Source: Thelonectria olida (Eukaryota > Ascomycota > Sordariomycetes > Hypocreales > Nectriaceae). Taken from it: a stretch of DNA of 64,000 bases. Positions 10,062 through 20,607 of this stretch are shown piece by piece. The stretch spans positions 558,001 through 622,000 of the forward strand of contig JAGPYM010000011.1 of assembly GCA_020736575.1 (NCBI GenBank), read 5' to 3'. Below the pieces are notes generated by a model, which had not been told where the DNA came from, made no database searches, and saw nothing but the letters and a program-made list of their open reading frames with translations. Each line of letters starts with the position of its first letter. Position 1 is the first letter of the stretch. The position numbers and the translations under genes were made by a program.

Positions 10062-12701
10062 AGGCGCATCGCTTGTAGCTACCCCTTTTCCGTTGATGAA
10101 GAGCCTCACTTCGCCGCGCAACGATCTTCTCAAATTGTCTCTCCCAGAATGAATCCAGTTACAGCTACTCGTCAATTTTCTGACGACTGTCTGCCTCCCG
10201 AACGCGAGTATGGCTCTCGGGAAGCCCTACACGCTGCGATCAATGCATGGGCAGCTCCCAGGGGCTATGCGTTTGTCACTGGGAAGTCGAAGAAAACACG
10301 GAGCGGCAGACGAATTGTTTTCTTCAGCTGTGACCGTGGAGGAGCACCTCCCAAATCCTCGGATGCACGGCAACGGTCAACTACAACACGGCGTACAGGG
10401 TGTCAATTCTCAGTCCTTGCAAAGGAGGCCTTGGATAAGGCAACATGGCGCCTTACGCACCGTCCTGGCAGCGAGTTTGCCCATCACAACCACGAGCCAA
10501 GCACAAACATGTCTGCACATCCAGTCCATCGTCAACTATCCCATGCAGATAGGTCAACTATCAACAACCTTGCGAACGCTGGAGTAGCACCGAAAGAGAT
10601 TAGATCCTACCTACGTCAGAACACAGAGTCTCTTGCTACGCAGCAAGACATCTACAACTGCATTGCACAAGGCAAACGAGACCAGCAAAAGGGTCAAAGC
10701 ACAATACAAGCTCTTGCTAATGAGCTTGAGGCAGAGGGTTTCTGGAGTCGAATACGCTTTGATGAGGATGGTCGGGTTACAGCTGTGTTGTTTGCCCACC
10801 CAGAGTCGCTAGCATACCTCAAGTCATACCCGGATATACTTATATTGGACTGCACATACAAGACAAACAAGTATAAGATGCCTCTTCTCGATATCGTCGG
10901 TGTTGACGCCTGTCAACGCTCATTCTGCATTGCCTTCGCCTTCCTCAGCGGCGAGGAGGAGAAGGACTACATCTGGGCGTTAGATCGGCTACGTTCAATG
11001 TACGAAGCCTGTAGCGCAAGGCTGCCATCTGTGATCCTTACAGACCGCTGTCTCGCCTGCATGAATGCGGTATCTCATTGCTTCCCGACTGCAGTATCGC
11101 TTCTATGCCTTTGGCATGCCAACAAGGCAGTCCTGCGTTACTGCCAGCCAAGCTTTATGCGCCATAACGATGCGGCTCAAGAGCCTCAAGGCCACCAAGA
11201 GTGGAAGGACTTTTACGGGAAATGGCATGAGCTCGTGGCATCGGCAAACGAGGAGACATTTGAAGACAGGATTCAACAGCTCAAAGAGCGCTATGCTTCG
11301 GCCCACGCCCGGGAGGTCGCCTACATCATCGAAACATGGCTTGACCTCTACAAAACGAAGCTCGTCAAAGCTTGGGTTGATCAGTATCTTCACTTTGAGA
11401 ATGTGGTGACGTCTCGAGGCGAGGGTATTCATCAGCTCATCAAAATGTACCTTGATACTTCCCAGCTGGATCTCTTTGAGGCCTGGAGGGCTATCAAGCT
11501 GGCGATACTTAACCAAGTAGCTGAGCTCCGAGCAAACCAAGCGAAGCAGCAAATCCGGACGCCCATAGAACTCTCAGGGAGTCTATACAGCATCGTACGA
11601 GGCTGGGTATCTCACGAGGCATTGCGGAAGGTTGAGGCGCAGAGGAAGCGGCTCCAACAGGACAGGCTCCCTGCCTGCACAGGAGTCTTCTCAGCAACGC
11701 TTGGGCTCCCTTGCGCTCACACAATCGAGCCTCTTCTACGACAAGAGCAGCCGCTTCAGCTACACCACTTCCATACGCATTGGCATCTTCAACGAGAAGG
11801 AAACCCTCAATTGCTCATAGAGCCCCGCCGTCAATTCGATCAGGTGGCAGCTAGGTCAACATTGCCGAAGACTGGCACTCAGCGCGAGCCATGTGCATTT
11901 GAGATCGTCGAGCAAGCATCACAGATACAGACGAGAGCTAACCCCACATGCTCAAGATGTCATACACAAGGCCACACGATGAGCTCAAAGGCATGCCCAT
12001 TGCGATATGCGCATCTTATATCTTCCTCAACCTCTACAGCACCTCCAAATACGCTGCCGTCAGCGACTACACCAATTTCAGCTCCACTGCCAGTCCCCGA
12101 TCCATCCTTATCCTCAATTTTGCCGCAGCAGGAGGTAGCGCCGCTAGCGGCACTACCTGATCAAGAGATGATACCGTCTCCGCCAGATGTAATAACACTG
12201 CCATCCTCATCGGCAGATATACCCCCATCATCAGATGTGCCGCCATCGGTGCCATCGCCTGAACCAGACATACGCTATGATGACCCTTGTGCTATATATC
12301 ATCGATATGTTGCAGCACGGACGGCATGGTATAACAAGCTGCCTCGAGGTAGCTTGAAGACTAACCAGCAATATCGAAAGGCAATGGGCCTCCCCCAACG
12401 CTATAATAAGACAAGTTACAGCTGGTGTTTGGATTATAAGCAGATGGGTGAGCGATGCACATCAACGAGACCTGGCCGGGAGTGGACTAAGGAGGAGATG
12501 ATGGCGTACTTGGACTGGACCAAGGCAGAAGATGAACGTGTGGAGAGGCAAGTCGCCCAGGAGATGGGCGGCAACCCTCTGGCGAACAGGCGAAGAGGCA
12601 TGAAGGAGATTTGGAAGAGCGTTGAGCAGGACATGATCGACCAACAAGCTCTATACTCGAACGATAACCAGGCTGAAGACTGCATCGTAGTTACTGCTTA
12701 G
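10053..12701 (+). CDS. MULE transposase with FAR1-like DNA-binding and zinc-knuckle regions
   Basis: The frame is open for 882 codons without introns. The first ATG lies inside the terminal repeat, so the ATG at 10149 (residue 33, 850-residue product) is an equally likely start. From the N-terminus there is a FAR1/WRKY-like zinc region (C and H residues around FFSCDRGG, GCQFSV and HNHEP, about residues 50-150). The MULE transposase domain follows, with a candidate DDE triad at D266 (LDCTYKTNKY), D331 (ILTDRC) and E457 (SRGEGIHQLIK), and CLWHANKAVL in between. A CCHC knuckle (CSRCHTQGHTMSSKAC) lies near residue 635. Next is a Pro/Ser-rich stretch and a basic C-terminal tail. It would cut and join the element ends. 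No stop or frameshift is seen. Confidence 0.92.
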   Translation: MPARRIACSYPFSVDEEPHFAAQRSSQIVSPRMNPVTATRQFSDDCLPPEREYGSREALHAAINAWAAPRGYAFVTGKSKKTRSGRRIVFFSCDRGGAPPKSSDARQRSTTTRRTGCQFSVLAKEALDKATWRLTHRPGSEFAHHNHEPSTNMSAHPVHRQLSHADRSTINNLANAGVAPKEIRSYLRQNTESLATQQDIYNCIAQGKRDQQKGQSTIQALANELEAEGFWSRIRFDEDGRVTAVLFAHPESLAYLKSYPDILILDCTYKTNKYKMPLLDIVGVDACQRSFCIAFAFLSGEEEKDYIWALDRLRSMYEACSARLPSVILTDRCLACMNAVSHCFPTAVSLLCLWHANKAVLRYCQPSFMRHNDAAQEPQGHQEWKDFYGKWHELVASANEETFEDRIQQLKERYASAHAREVAYIIETWLDLYKTKLVKAWVDQYLHFENVVTSRGEGIHQLIKMYLDTSQLDLFEAWRAIKLAILNQVAELRANQAKQQIRTPIELSGSLYSIVRGWVSHEALRKVEAQRKRLQQDRLPACTGVFSATLGLPCAHTIEPLLRQEQPLQLHHFHTHWHLQREGNPQLLIEPRRQFDQVAARSTLPKTGTQREPCAFEIVEQASQIQTRANPTCSRCHTQGHTMSSKACPLRYAHLISSSTSTAPPNTLPSATTPISAPLPVPDPSLSSILPQQEVAPLAALPDQEMIPSPPDVITLPSSSADIPPSSDVPPSVPSPEPDIRYDDPCAIYHRYVAARTAWYNKLPRGSLKTNQQYRKAMGLPQRYNKTSYSWCLDYKQMGERCTSTRPGREWTKEEMMAYLDWTKAEDERVERQVAQEMGGNPLANRRRGMKEIWKSVEQDMIDQQALYSNDNQAEDCIVVTA

Positions 12702-12800
12702 ATTATTGTTGATGTACACATTGCTTATATTCCAATTAAAGAATCTGCATAGTAGTTCGTCATCTCGAGATTAGAAATAATTCGGGCAAAACTTGCGGCC

Positions 12801-12906
12801 GGCTGGCATACAAGGATGTTGGGCTTACATAACTTCCTTACAGACGCACCGGGTGCGCAACACGTGACACTTACGTGCGCACCCGGGTGCGCACCTATTG
12901 GCGCCC
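12801..12906 (-). repeat. Right terminal inverted repeat of the MULE
   Basis: Exact inverted copy of 9956-10061 by eye, ending ...TATTGGCGCCC. Confidence 0.93.
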
Positions 12907-12915
12907 AGCCTTGCC
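12907..12915. repeat. Target-site duplication, right copy (9 bp)
   Basis: AGCCTTGCC, identical to 9947-9955. Confidence 0.9.
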
Positions 12916-13293
12916 CTACAGCTGACTAAGTGGGCTAGTTTGAAGTTGAATCAGACGTGGTGCAGCCATCTATGCAGTAACTCGGCACCCACCTAACACT
13001 CCCCACAATCACCACCGTTTACTTTCCAACGCGCTACTCATATTGCGCCCTGTCCGTCAATCCTGACTCATGTCAACATCCTACCGCCCAGAGACCAGCC
13101 ACGAGATCCGTCCACCAATCAGACCGATCATAGGACTTCCTTCCAACCAGAATGACTGGTAGATGTCGGAGGGGCATTCCTAACCCTCCAGAGGGGGCAT
13201 CCCTCTCCACAACGGTGACTCCTGAGCGGCGGCAAACATCGACGAACTCCTCAAACTCCACCAGTTTTCGCAAAGGAGAATGGGTTTAGCATT
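12916..13293. promoter_or_regulatory. Probable displaced promoter of the GMP synthase gene
   Basis: Before the transposon arrived, this DNA directly continued the 100 bp upstream of the GMP synthase ATG. It shows no gene of its own. Read on the minus strand it is where that gene's proximal promoter should be. This is inference from the insertion geometry, not from recognised promoter motifs. Confidence 0.4.
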
Positions 13294-15543
13294 ATGAGAG
13301 CGGAAGGGCGTCTTTTCGCCGACGGACCGGCCTTGAAAGGTACAGTATTGCTCATCTGCTCATGTGTGGGGAAGAGAGGGAGAGCGGACACCGCGGTAAT
13401 ACAATTACTAACTGCACTGGAGGACGAGGGCTTCTTGGAGTTGGATTGATGGCGGAAACTGATCTATGGCATTCATAATCACGGGCCTCTCGTGCAACGA
13501 CCGAGTCCCGAGAAAATTCTTCGAGATTACAACAGCAACGAGAATCAGTACAGTCCGATGATAGATGTAGTTTAACCAGACCTTCCTCTTGCGCGACAGC
13601 TATCACAAGAAAGATGCGTCTTCGATTACTAGTTCTCTAGCGAGCACCCCCGGACCGAGGAGCACCTCAGCATCCAGAACAGTCGGCTAGTGTATCTTCG
13701 GTCTTCCTTCTACAAAGAGGGAGACGGCCAGGATAATTGGGAAGTGGTCCACGCCAGATGGTTCCCACATGTCAAGGCTGCGGAACCCTCCAACGTTGGG
13801 GGAATGGCGGTCGGCCAGTACCTCGCCGGGCTTTTTAATCTCGACGGCTTCATCCAAAAAGAAGAATATTTGGACGGAATTGCGCTTGTGACTGGGTTGA
13901 ATCTGGCCATTGGACAACACAACGGTGTGCATATCATCACGACCCCGTTGAGCACAGGTTTGGCCCGTCCCAATGGGGAACCAGCAACAAGCTGCTCACT
14001 TCTCCTATGACAGTAATACCGTTAACCATTGGGCGATTGTTATTGCCGTGGAGGATAGGGGCTTGCTTGTTTTCTTTGATGCCAAAGTGGAAGGCAGAGA
14101 TAAAAGAGCTGCAGAAGCTTTGAATTTTATCAATGAGATCGAGTAACAGCACATGGCTCTATCGATTATACCACTTCCACAGCAATATCGGAGTTGGGTT
14201 TGCGGCGTTATGGCCCTCGATAGTATGCGGATATTTCTTTTGCCGCTACCGGTCCAGGCACCAGACCAAGGGACTCGACTTGCTGAAGCGGAAACAAACG
14301 TCAGTCTCCTGCGTCGATTGCTGTCGGTACGCAGCACCCTAGAAAGGTGGATTGACCAAGTATCAACAACGAGCCGGCATCACCTTTCTGCGCGAGCTCA
14401 CCAGTGCCATGCGAACGTGACTGCAAGAGGTGGAGAGGGATGGGTTGTCTCGTGAGAAATCTTTGAAGGGTGTCTTAGTCCCATCAATTCACAAGCCCTA
14501 CTATGCAACAGACGGCAAATGGTTCAATTCCACCATCGTTGGAGAGATTCGCCGCTGCGAGTTGATGTAGCAGGAGGCATCCGTGAAAAGGGAGGATCCG
14601 GGTCTAATCCCTGCACCAGATCTAACGACAGCTGACCTAGCCGTTATTGTTCAACGATGTTCCGTGATTCAACAGGGCCAGGAAGACCAAAGAGTCCGAC
14701 GATTCGACGGCGAGTGGCTCCTGAACAATGTTGGCAGACGAATTGTCCATGTTGACCGCAACCGAAGTGTCGGGTCTGGTCCTCAAGTCCGTCTTGTGCA
14801 CCGAAATATTACGCAAGATGACTTTGGCTGCGCCGATGATTTATGGAAGACCTTCTCTCCGATCGTAATATGCTCAGATTTCTAGTGGTCTTCCTACTTC
14901 GCTCCTGTGCCCTGGTTTTGGTGTGGGCGCGTCGCACATTTTGCGCCTTCTCCTTCATCAGAGAACCAGCTCAGGAGCGCGCCGATTACACACAGTCTCC
15001 CCGCGATGAGGTTTGGTTGGTGTTCTCATCAATTCCACCACGGTTCCCGAGAGCTTTACATACCTAGCCAGACGTCCTGGACCATCGATCACGTGGTGGA
15101 CATGATGGCTATTTGTCCCCTTGATGAGCAGAGAGAGTCTGTTCGTTCTCTTTTACAACAAGTATCATTTCAATGCACTGACTCTCTCCACAAGACATGC
15201 CACAGGAAACTGCTTCCGTCTTGAAGATGAAAGAAAGTCTTGAGACATGGTCAGCATGCAGTTGGACGGAACTTGTCCAGACCCTCCAAACTCCCTGAAG
15301 GCATATCCCGACATCATCAAAGCACTGTCCTGCGTATGGTACAGCGACAAGCCCTTGTTGATGGTGACAGGAACGTTGGTCCGGATTTTGTTCCAACATG
15401 CGAACAGGGTTCTTCCATTGGGGAACAAGGATACCATGTCTGTTGTGGACGTTGTTTCTTTGCTGCCAGGCCATCATGTGACCAGAACGGCGCTTTACAG
15501 GTTGTGTGAGGCCCTATCCTTCATCAGCTACGCGAACGCCTAA
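13294..15543 (+). pseudogene. Decayed gene with Ulp1-like cysteine-peptidase region
   Basis: Coding-like sequence runs through all three frames: frame 1 from about 13294 to 13977, frame 2 from 13979 to about 14350, frame 3 from 14352 to 15224, and frame 1 again from about 15247 to 15543. Seven in-frame stops are seen (13447, 13573, 13630, 14144, 14418, 14568, 14883), plus at least three frame changes; the first follows a run of four G at 13975-13978. The middle resembles a Ulp1/SENP-type peptidase: a TGLNLAIGQ stretch, then NHWAIVIAVED (candidate His) and FFDAK (candidate Asp), then QQYRSWVCGV (Gln and the candidate nucleophile Cys). The later part includes WTIDHVVDMMAICPLDEQRE and matches nothing I know. 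The original could have been a host gene or a transposon-carried one. It is outside the MULE repeats. Confidence 0.6.
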
Positions 15544-17168
15544 GTGGTTTCCTTGATGTGAATGGATCGTTAGTCAGGAGGTCAGATAGAGGATCTGCTC
15601 CTTCAAAGGCTAAATGCCTACTTTACGCTTAGAAACGGGAAACTGCAAAAGCTGGCTTATACTTAATATTAAAATTTTTTATTGTTAAAAAAGCTCTTTT
15701 TTTATAATGTTATTATAATAGTTTTACAAAACTATATTAATAGCTCTTTTACCTCTAACTATAAAATAGGCACTTCTAGGTATCTACATTTACTACCTTT
15801 GTCTTAACCCTTGGTTTTAGAGCTCGAGGTATCTGATGTGGTCGGCAACAAATTACAATGAGTGTTGGACTCCACTAGAGCGCCGGGCCAGACTTGGTCT
15901 CGACGAGCTCGGCCTTGAAGGCCAATCGCGGCCGACGCAAGCGGTGGCTGCATCGGCGGTCGCAACAATGCGCGGATGCCCAAGGAAGCAGTGGCCATGG
16001 GCGTTTGACGTTGCGACAACGGAGGCAATCATTCCAAGAAAATGCTGGTTTGTATTGTTATTGTATTGGTTTTGGTTGTGAGGTGTTCACCTTGACCGCC
16101 AATAACTTATTGTCTGCCAGCACGCAGAGCAACCACGGGTGGCCGCGACCTGATCTGATCCGAAGCCGAAGAATGCAGACCGAAGGAAAAGTGGACCATT
16201 TTTTATCCGAACAAAGAAGGGCCACAAAAGTACAACCTGGAGACGCGGGGCGGGGTTGCGTCACGTCTGAGATGGAAAATTAACGCGAGCGCGTGCTGAC
16301 CATGACACGGTTGAGAAGGAGAACACGAAATCACGAAACAGACACGTCTCGATTAATTGAACGCATTCCCACTTAAACGTGCGTGTCAGATGCTGCAAAT
16401 CATCGAGTTATACTAAGAATATACCATCGCGAAAAGCAGCGACATGCACAACCGGATGCTTCTTCTGTTTAAACATTAAGTTAATCACTCTTTGGACCTT
16501 CCATCTCTCTCAATTTCCCCTCGTCATTGATTCACCGCCGATTCCACTCCCCGCTTCAATTGGCTTCTTAATTTACAGCGCAGCTCTCAGTGGACACGAG
16601 CCCTGAAGGAGCTATCGCACAACCTGCAGACGCCTATAAACTTCCTCCCCGCCCTAGCGCCGGGTACCCTTCTCGTACCTCAACCACCCGGAAACGCAGC
16701 GAACCCTACCTCCGAGGTACCTGGCCTGCCTGGTTGATCCTGGAAACAGCAGGAGCTCATTTCGCCTCGACGCCATAGAAACCGTCAAACCTCCATTCGC
16801 CCATCCCCGTCTCTCACTTCCACAACCAGTTTTTGCGCAATCCACTTGGGATACTTCTTCGTCTCCAACCCCAATCCCGCTCTCTCGACGACTTGGCCCG
16901 ACTCGACCTGGCTTGGCACATGGTTGATTCTCCATTTTCTATACGGCTCCCACGAGTGCGATTCTTGTATCTCAACTCCCTCCTTCTCTCCTGAGCCCAC
17001 TTCCGCCTCTCATTGAACCCTTCATGCATATCGCGCCCTCAACCTTGACCATCATTAAACCTTGTTCAACCCGACTTTGACTTTGACTTCGACTCTTATA
17101 ACCACGGCGACCGAGAAAAAGAAACCTCCATCTTGGCCCACCGAAAATCCGCTCTCTCCCACTCCAAG
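15544..17168. other. Intergenic: AT-rich patch, then pyrimidine-rich leader
   Basis: Positions 15655-15790 are strongly AT-rich with poly-A and poly-T runs, unlike the surrounding DNA, and may be a decayed repeat. From about 16490 to 17168 the sequence is CT-rich and ATG-poor, typical of a long fungal promoter and 5' leader for the APSES gene. No gene is supported. Confidence 0.5.
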
Positions 17169-19755
17169 ATGCCCTCGGCATCGCAATCCTCTCAGCAGTC
17201 CTTCTCCATGAGCCAACAATCACAAAACGGCCTATCTGCCTCCTTCCATCGCGGCTACAATGGAGGCTCCGAGGGCCCCCAAATCTACTCGGTATGTGTT
17301 CTCTTCTGACCTGCGTTTCTTCGGAGCTTTTCGCCTGTCCTTCGGAACCCTACATCTCCAAAGTGGACCTCCCAACGCTGACATTTCCCTTTCCGACTCT
17401 AGGCATCGTACTCGAATGTCGACGTATACGAGATGGAGGTCAACGGTGTAGCAGTTATGCGCCGTCGCAACGACTCGTGGCTCAATGCCACCCAGATTCT
17501 CAAGGTTGCCGGTGTCGACAAAGGCAAGCGCACAAAGATCCTCGAAAAAGAAATCCAAACCGGCGAACACGAAAAGGTTCAGGGCGGTTACGGAAAATAC
17601 CAGGGAACGTGGATTCAGTTCGAGCGCGGTGTCCAGGTCTGCCGACAATATGGTGTGGAAGAGTTGCTAAGGCCTTTGTTGACATATGATATGGGCCAGG
17701 ATGGAGGTGTCGCAGGCCGAGGAGACTTTAATACTCCAACTAAGGAGCAGGCCATGGCTGCCCAGAGGAAGCGCATGTACAACTCGAGTACTGACGGCAA
17801 ACCGAACGGCCTCTCCGGCACCTTCTTTAAAAATATCTCCAGCACCGCTTCGCATGCCGTCGCCGCTATCAGCAAAGCCCGCTTCGACTCGCCTGGACCA
17901 CGAAGTCGCAACGGACCTACGAGGGCACCCAGCTTTAGTCGTCAGCCCTCGATGCAAAACACCCAAAATACCGACGAATTCCCAGGTAACTCCCAGCAGA
18001 GCTTCACCTCAGACTTTGGCCAGGGAGTTGACTCGGCCTACTCTACTCAACAAAACGCCGTCCAGGTGCCCGAACCCGAACCGCCTAGAAAGCGCCAGCG
18101 AGTAACCATGACGCCGGCTGATAGCTTTGGTGGATACGGCCAGAACATGGACTTGTATGCCACCGCATTCCCAGGATCGCCCACTGAGCCAAATGAGTCT
18201 TTTATCTATACCCAGAACTCCCTGCAGGATAGAACTCCCCCGGAAGATGGCAATGGTCCCCTACAGCCCTTACCTTACGAAATGTCCCCTGATGTGGAGA
18301 TGAAGCGTGGCATGTTGATGGGCTTATTCCTGGATTCCGCCTCTGCTGATACTTCAAAACACGACATGCTCCGGACTTTCACGCCTTTGGAACTTGACAT
18401 GCCCATTGACTTCCAATGCCATACTGCTCTCCACTGGGCGGCCACCCTCGCTCGAATGCCTCTTCTACGTGCTCTCATCGCCGCTGGCGCCTCACCCTAC
18501 CGTGTCAATGCCTCCGGAGAGACAGCACTAATGCGCGCCTGTTTGGTGACCAATTCAATGGACCAGGGCTCTTTTCCTGATCTTCTGGAAGTCCTTGGAG
18601 GTACCGTCGAGACCCGTGACCAGAAGGGAAGGACGGTTCTTCATCATATTGCTGTTACGAGCGCAGTGAAAGGACGCAACGCCGCAAGCCGATACTACCT
18701 CGAGAGTCTCCTCGAATGGGTTGTGAGACAGGGTAGCGTCCCCAACAGCCAAAACACCCAAACCAACGGAAACGGTCCCAGCAGTTCACAGTCGAATCTC
18801 CCTAAGATGGGCATCGCTCGCTTCATGACTGAGATTGTCAATGCCCAAGATAGCTCAGGCGATACTGCGCTCAATATCGCTGCTCGGATAGGAAATCGGA
18901 GCATCATCTCACAGCTGCTCGAGGTTGGCGCTGACCCTAATATCGCGAACCGGGTGGGCTTGAGGCCCATGGACTTTGGTATTGGAGGAGAGAACGTTGA
19001 GGAGAGGACCAACGGAGAGCCGGCGGCGGAGAAGAATGGAGTGATAGGCTCGAGCCAACGGACTCGAGAGAGCAGTGACGAGATCATTGCTTGTAAGTTG
19101 ACAGCCCAATATTTGTTCCTTATCATATCACTAACACCCGACAGCCATCACCCATCTCCTCAGCGAAACTGGCTCCGCTTTCCAGCAAGAGATGAAAGCC
19201 AAGCAGCTCTCGCTCGATACTCTCCACAGCACCCTCCGCACCACATCATCCCAACTCGGTGACTCTCGACGCACCCTGGAGCACCTTTCCGCAACTCTCA
19301 AGAAGCAGCAACTCGCTCGCCAAAAAGTCGCCAATCTCTCACATGCACGCGAGGAGGAGCAGATCCGACTCATGAAGGATCAAACCAGCACGTCCCAACC
19401 CAACCCCTCAACCTCGTGGCAAACGGAACTCTCCGCCATGCTGGAAGCTGCCGAGGACTCGCCCTCTGCTGGAGGAGAGAGTTTGCTTCCCCCGGCTGCT
19501 GTGCTCAAGGCGAGGATTCGCGCTCTCGAGGGCCGTCGCGACATGACACGCAAGATGGTGCACGCTCTCAAAGGCCGTAGTCGTGACGTGGAGGTCAAGT
19601 ACCGCCGCGTCGTCGCGTTGTGCACTGGCGTTCAGGAGGCTGAAGTCGACGCTGTCGTGGACGGTCTTCTCAAAGCCGTCGAGAGCGAACGGGAAGAACT
19701 CGAGATTGGCCGTGTAAGACGCTTCCTCGGCGGCGTCGAGGGCGTTGTGCGCTAG
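17169..19755 (+). CDS. MBP1: MBP1-type APSES/ankyrin transcription factor (MBF subunit)
   Basis: Exons are 17169-17291, 17403-19092 and 19145-19755 (introns 111 and 52 bp), giving 807 residues. A short Ser/Gln-rich N-terminus leads into the APSES (KilA-N) DNA-binding domain at about residues 42-140, with VYEMEVNGVAVMRRRNDSWL, LNATQILKVAG and YGKYQGTWIQFERG. A basic patch PPRKRQRV near 270 may be a nuclear localisation signal. Ankyrin-type repeats lie at about 380-570 (TALHWAA, GETALMRAC, GDTALNIAARIGN). A C-terminal coiled coil (about 590-805) is where Swi6-like partners bind in yeast. MBF activates G1/S genes through ACGCGT-type MCB sites. Length and domain order fit the family. It is a close match to fungal Mbp1/Res2 proteins rather than to Swi6, which lacks the DNA-binding domain. 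Confidence 0.92.
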
Positions 19756-20607
19756 TAGTGCGATCCAGTTCTCGCCCGTCGCTCACTCTCACATTCCCTT
19801 CCGCATCCTGCACAACATTCCTTACACTATATAATGACTCCTCGACCCCTTTCATATCTCTTTACATATTGACGAAGGGTGGTCTCTTTTATGTCCGGTC
19901 GTGTATGATTCTTTTGGTGGGTTGGTTGGTTTCTTTTTTGATACCCTCGCGAGCAGACCCTCGTCCTCGCGGCGGAACATTGGATATGGCGTTGTTCCGC
20001 GCGGTCTGCTAGATTTTTCTTTGGCACTCTTTGCTGTTTAGTTGGGAGCTCGGCCCCTGACGCTTTTTCGGTACGATCAACACAGGCCGTTTGTGTGCTG
20101 GCAAGTATCTTTGTTTGTTCTTTGGTATGATGATTTGGTCGGGTATTCCAGGTACACTGCCTTCGTATATACAGGGAGGGGAGGAAAAATGCATGTATGA
20201 TTCGGTCATGAGAAGCTAGTATCTTTAGAAGCACTTGAAGAAATCCAAAGTTATTATGTCTACTCTCTTGCTCTTCGCAGAGACTGGTGTTTTCGTGAAC
20301 TGGTTGCTTGGAAGTATATTGTGCAAAGCCTCTCGGGTCTCAAGACTGTCACTATAGATAGGTCTTCGACGTATAAAACTCAATATGAAATAACAAAAAG
20401 GGCCCAGCATTTGGGCCACGGGGAGACTGTCAACTCCTGTCAGGATAAATCTCCAAGATGGAAAACTCCCAAAAAAACGCCATACAATGCCCACCGTGTG
20501 ATATAAGATAAGAAAACCCCATTTCCTAGCTTACTTGCTCAGGCTTGAATTGATATATGTCCTTCGAGGCATTTGGCCGAGAACTCATCGTTGTGTCATC
20601 GTATTGG
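19756..20607. other. 3' regions of two convergent genes
   Basis: T-rich and mixed sequence between the APSES gene and PEP7, which converge here. I see no gene; short frames on both strands lack domains. Confidence 0.5.

Larger units (their letters stand above)
9956..12906 (+). mobile_element. Complete Mutator-like DNA transposon (MULE), 2951 bp
   Basis: The element is bounded by 106-bp terminal inverted repeats that I read as identical (9956-10061 and 12801-12906), flanked by an exact 9-bp direct repeat, and contains one long open transposase frame. Intact ends, an intact duplication and an open transposase point to a recent insertion that may still be mobile. It lies between the start codon of GMP synthase and what was probably that gene's promoter. 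Confidence 0.93.

Noticed and set aside
9956..15543. One large transposon carrying both the transposase and the Ulp1-like gene
   Set aside because: The exact 106-bp repeats and target duplication close the element at 12906, leaving the Ulp1-like remnant outside.
16729..16742. 14-bp match to the conserved start of 18S rRNA (CCTGGTTGATCCTG)
   Set aside because: The similarity stops immediately on both sides, so it is not an rRNA gene; it lies in the APSES gene leader.
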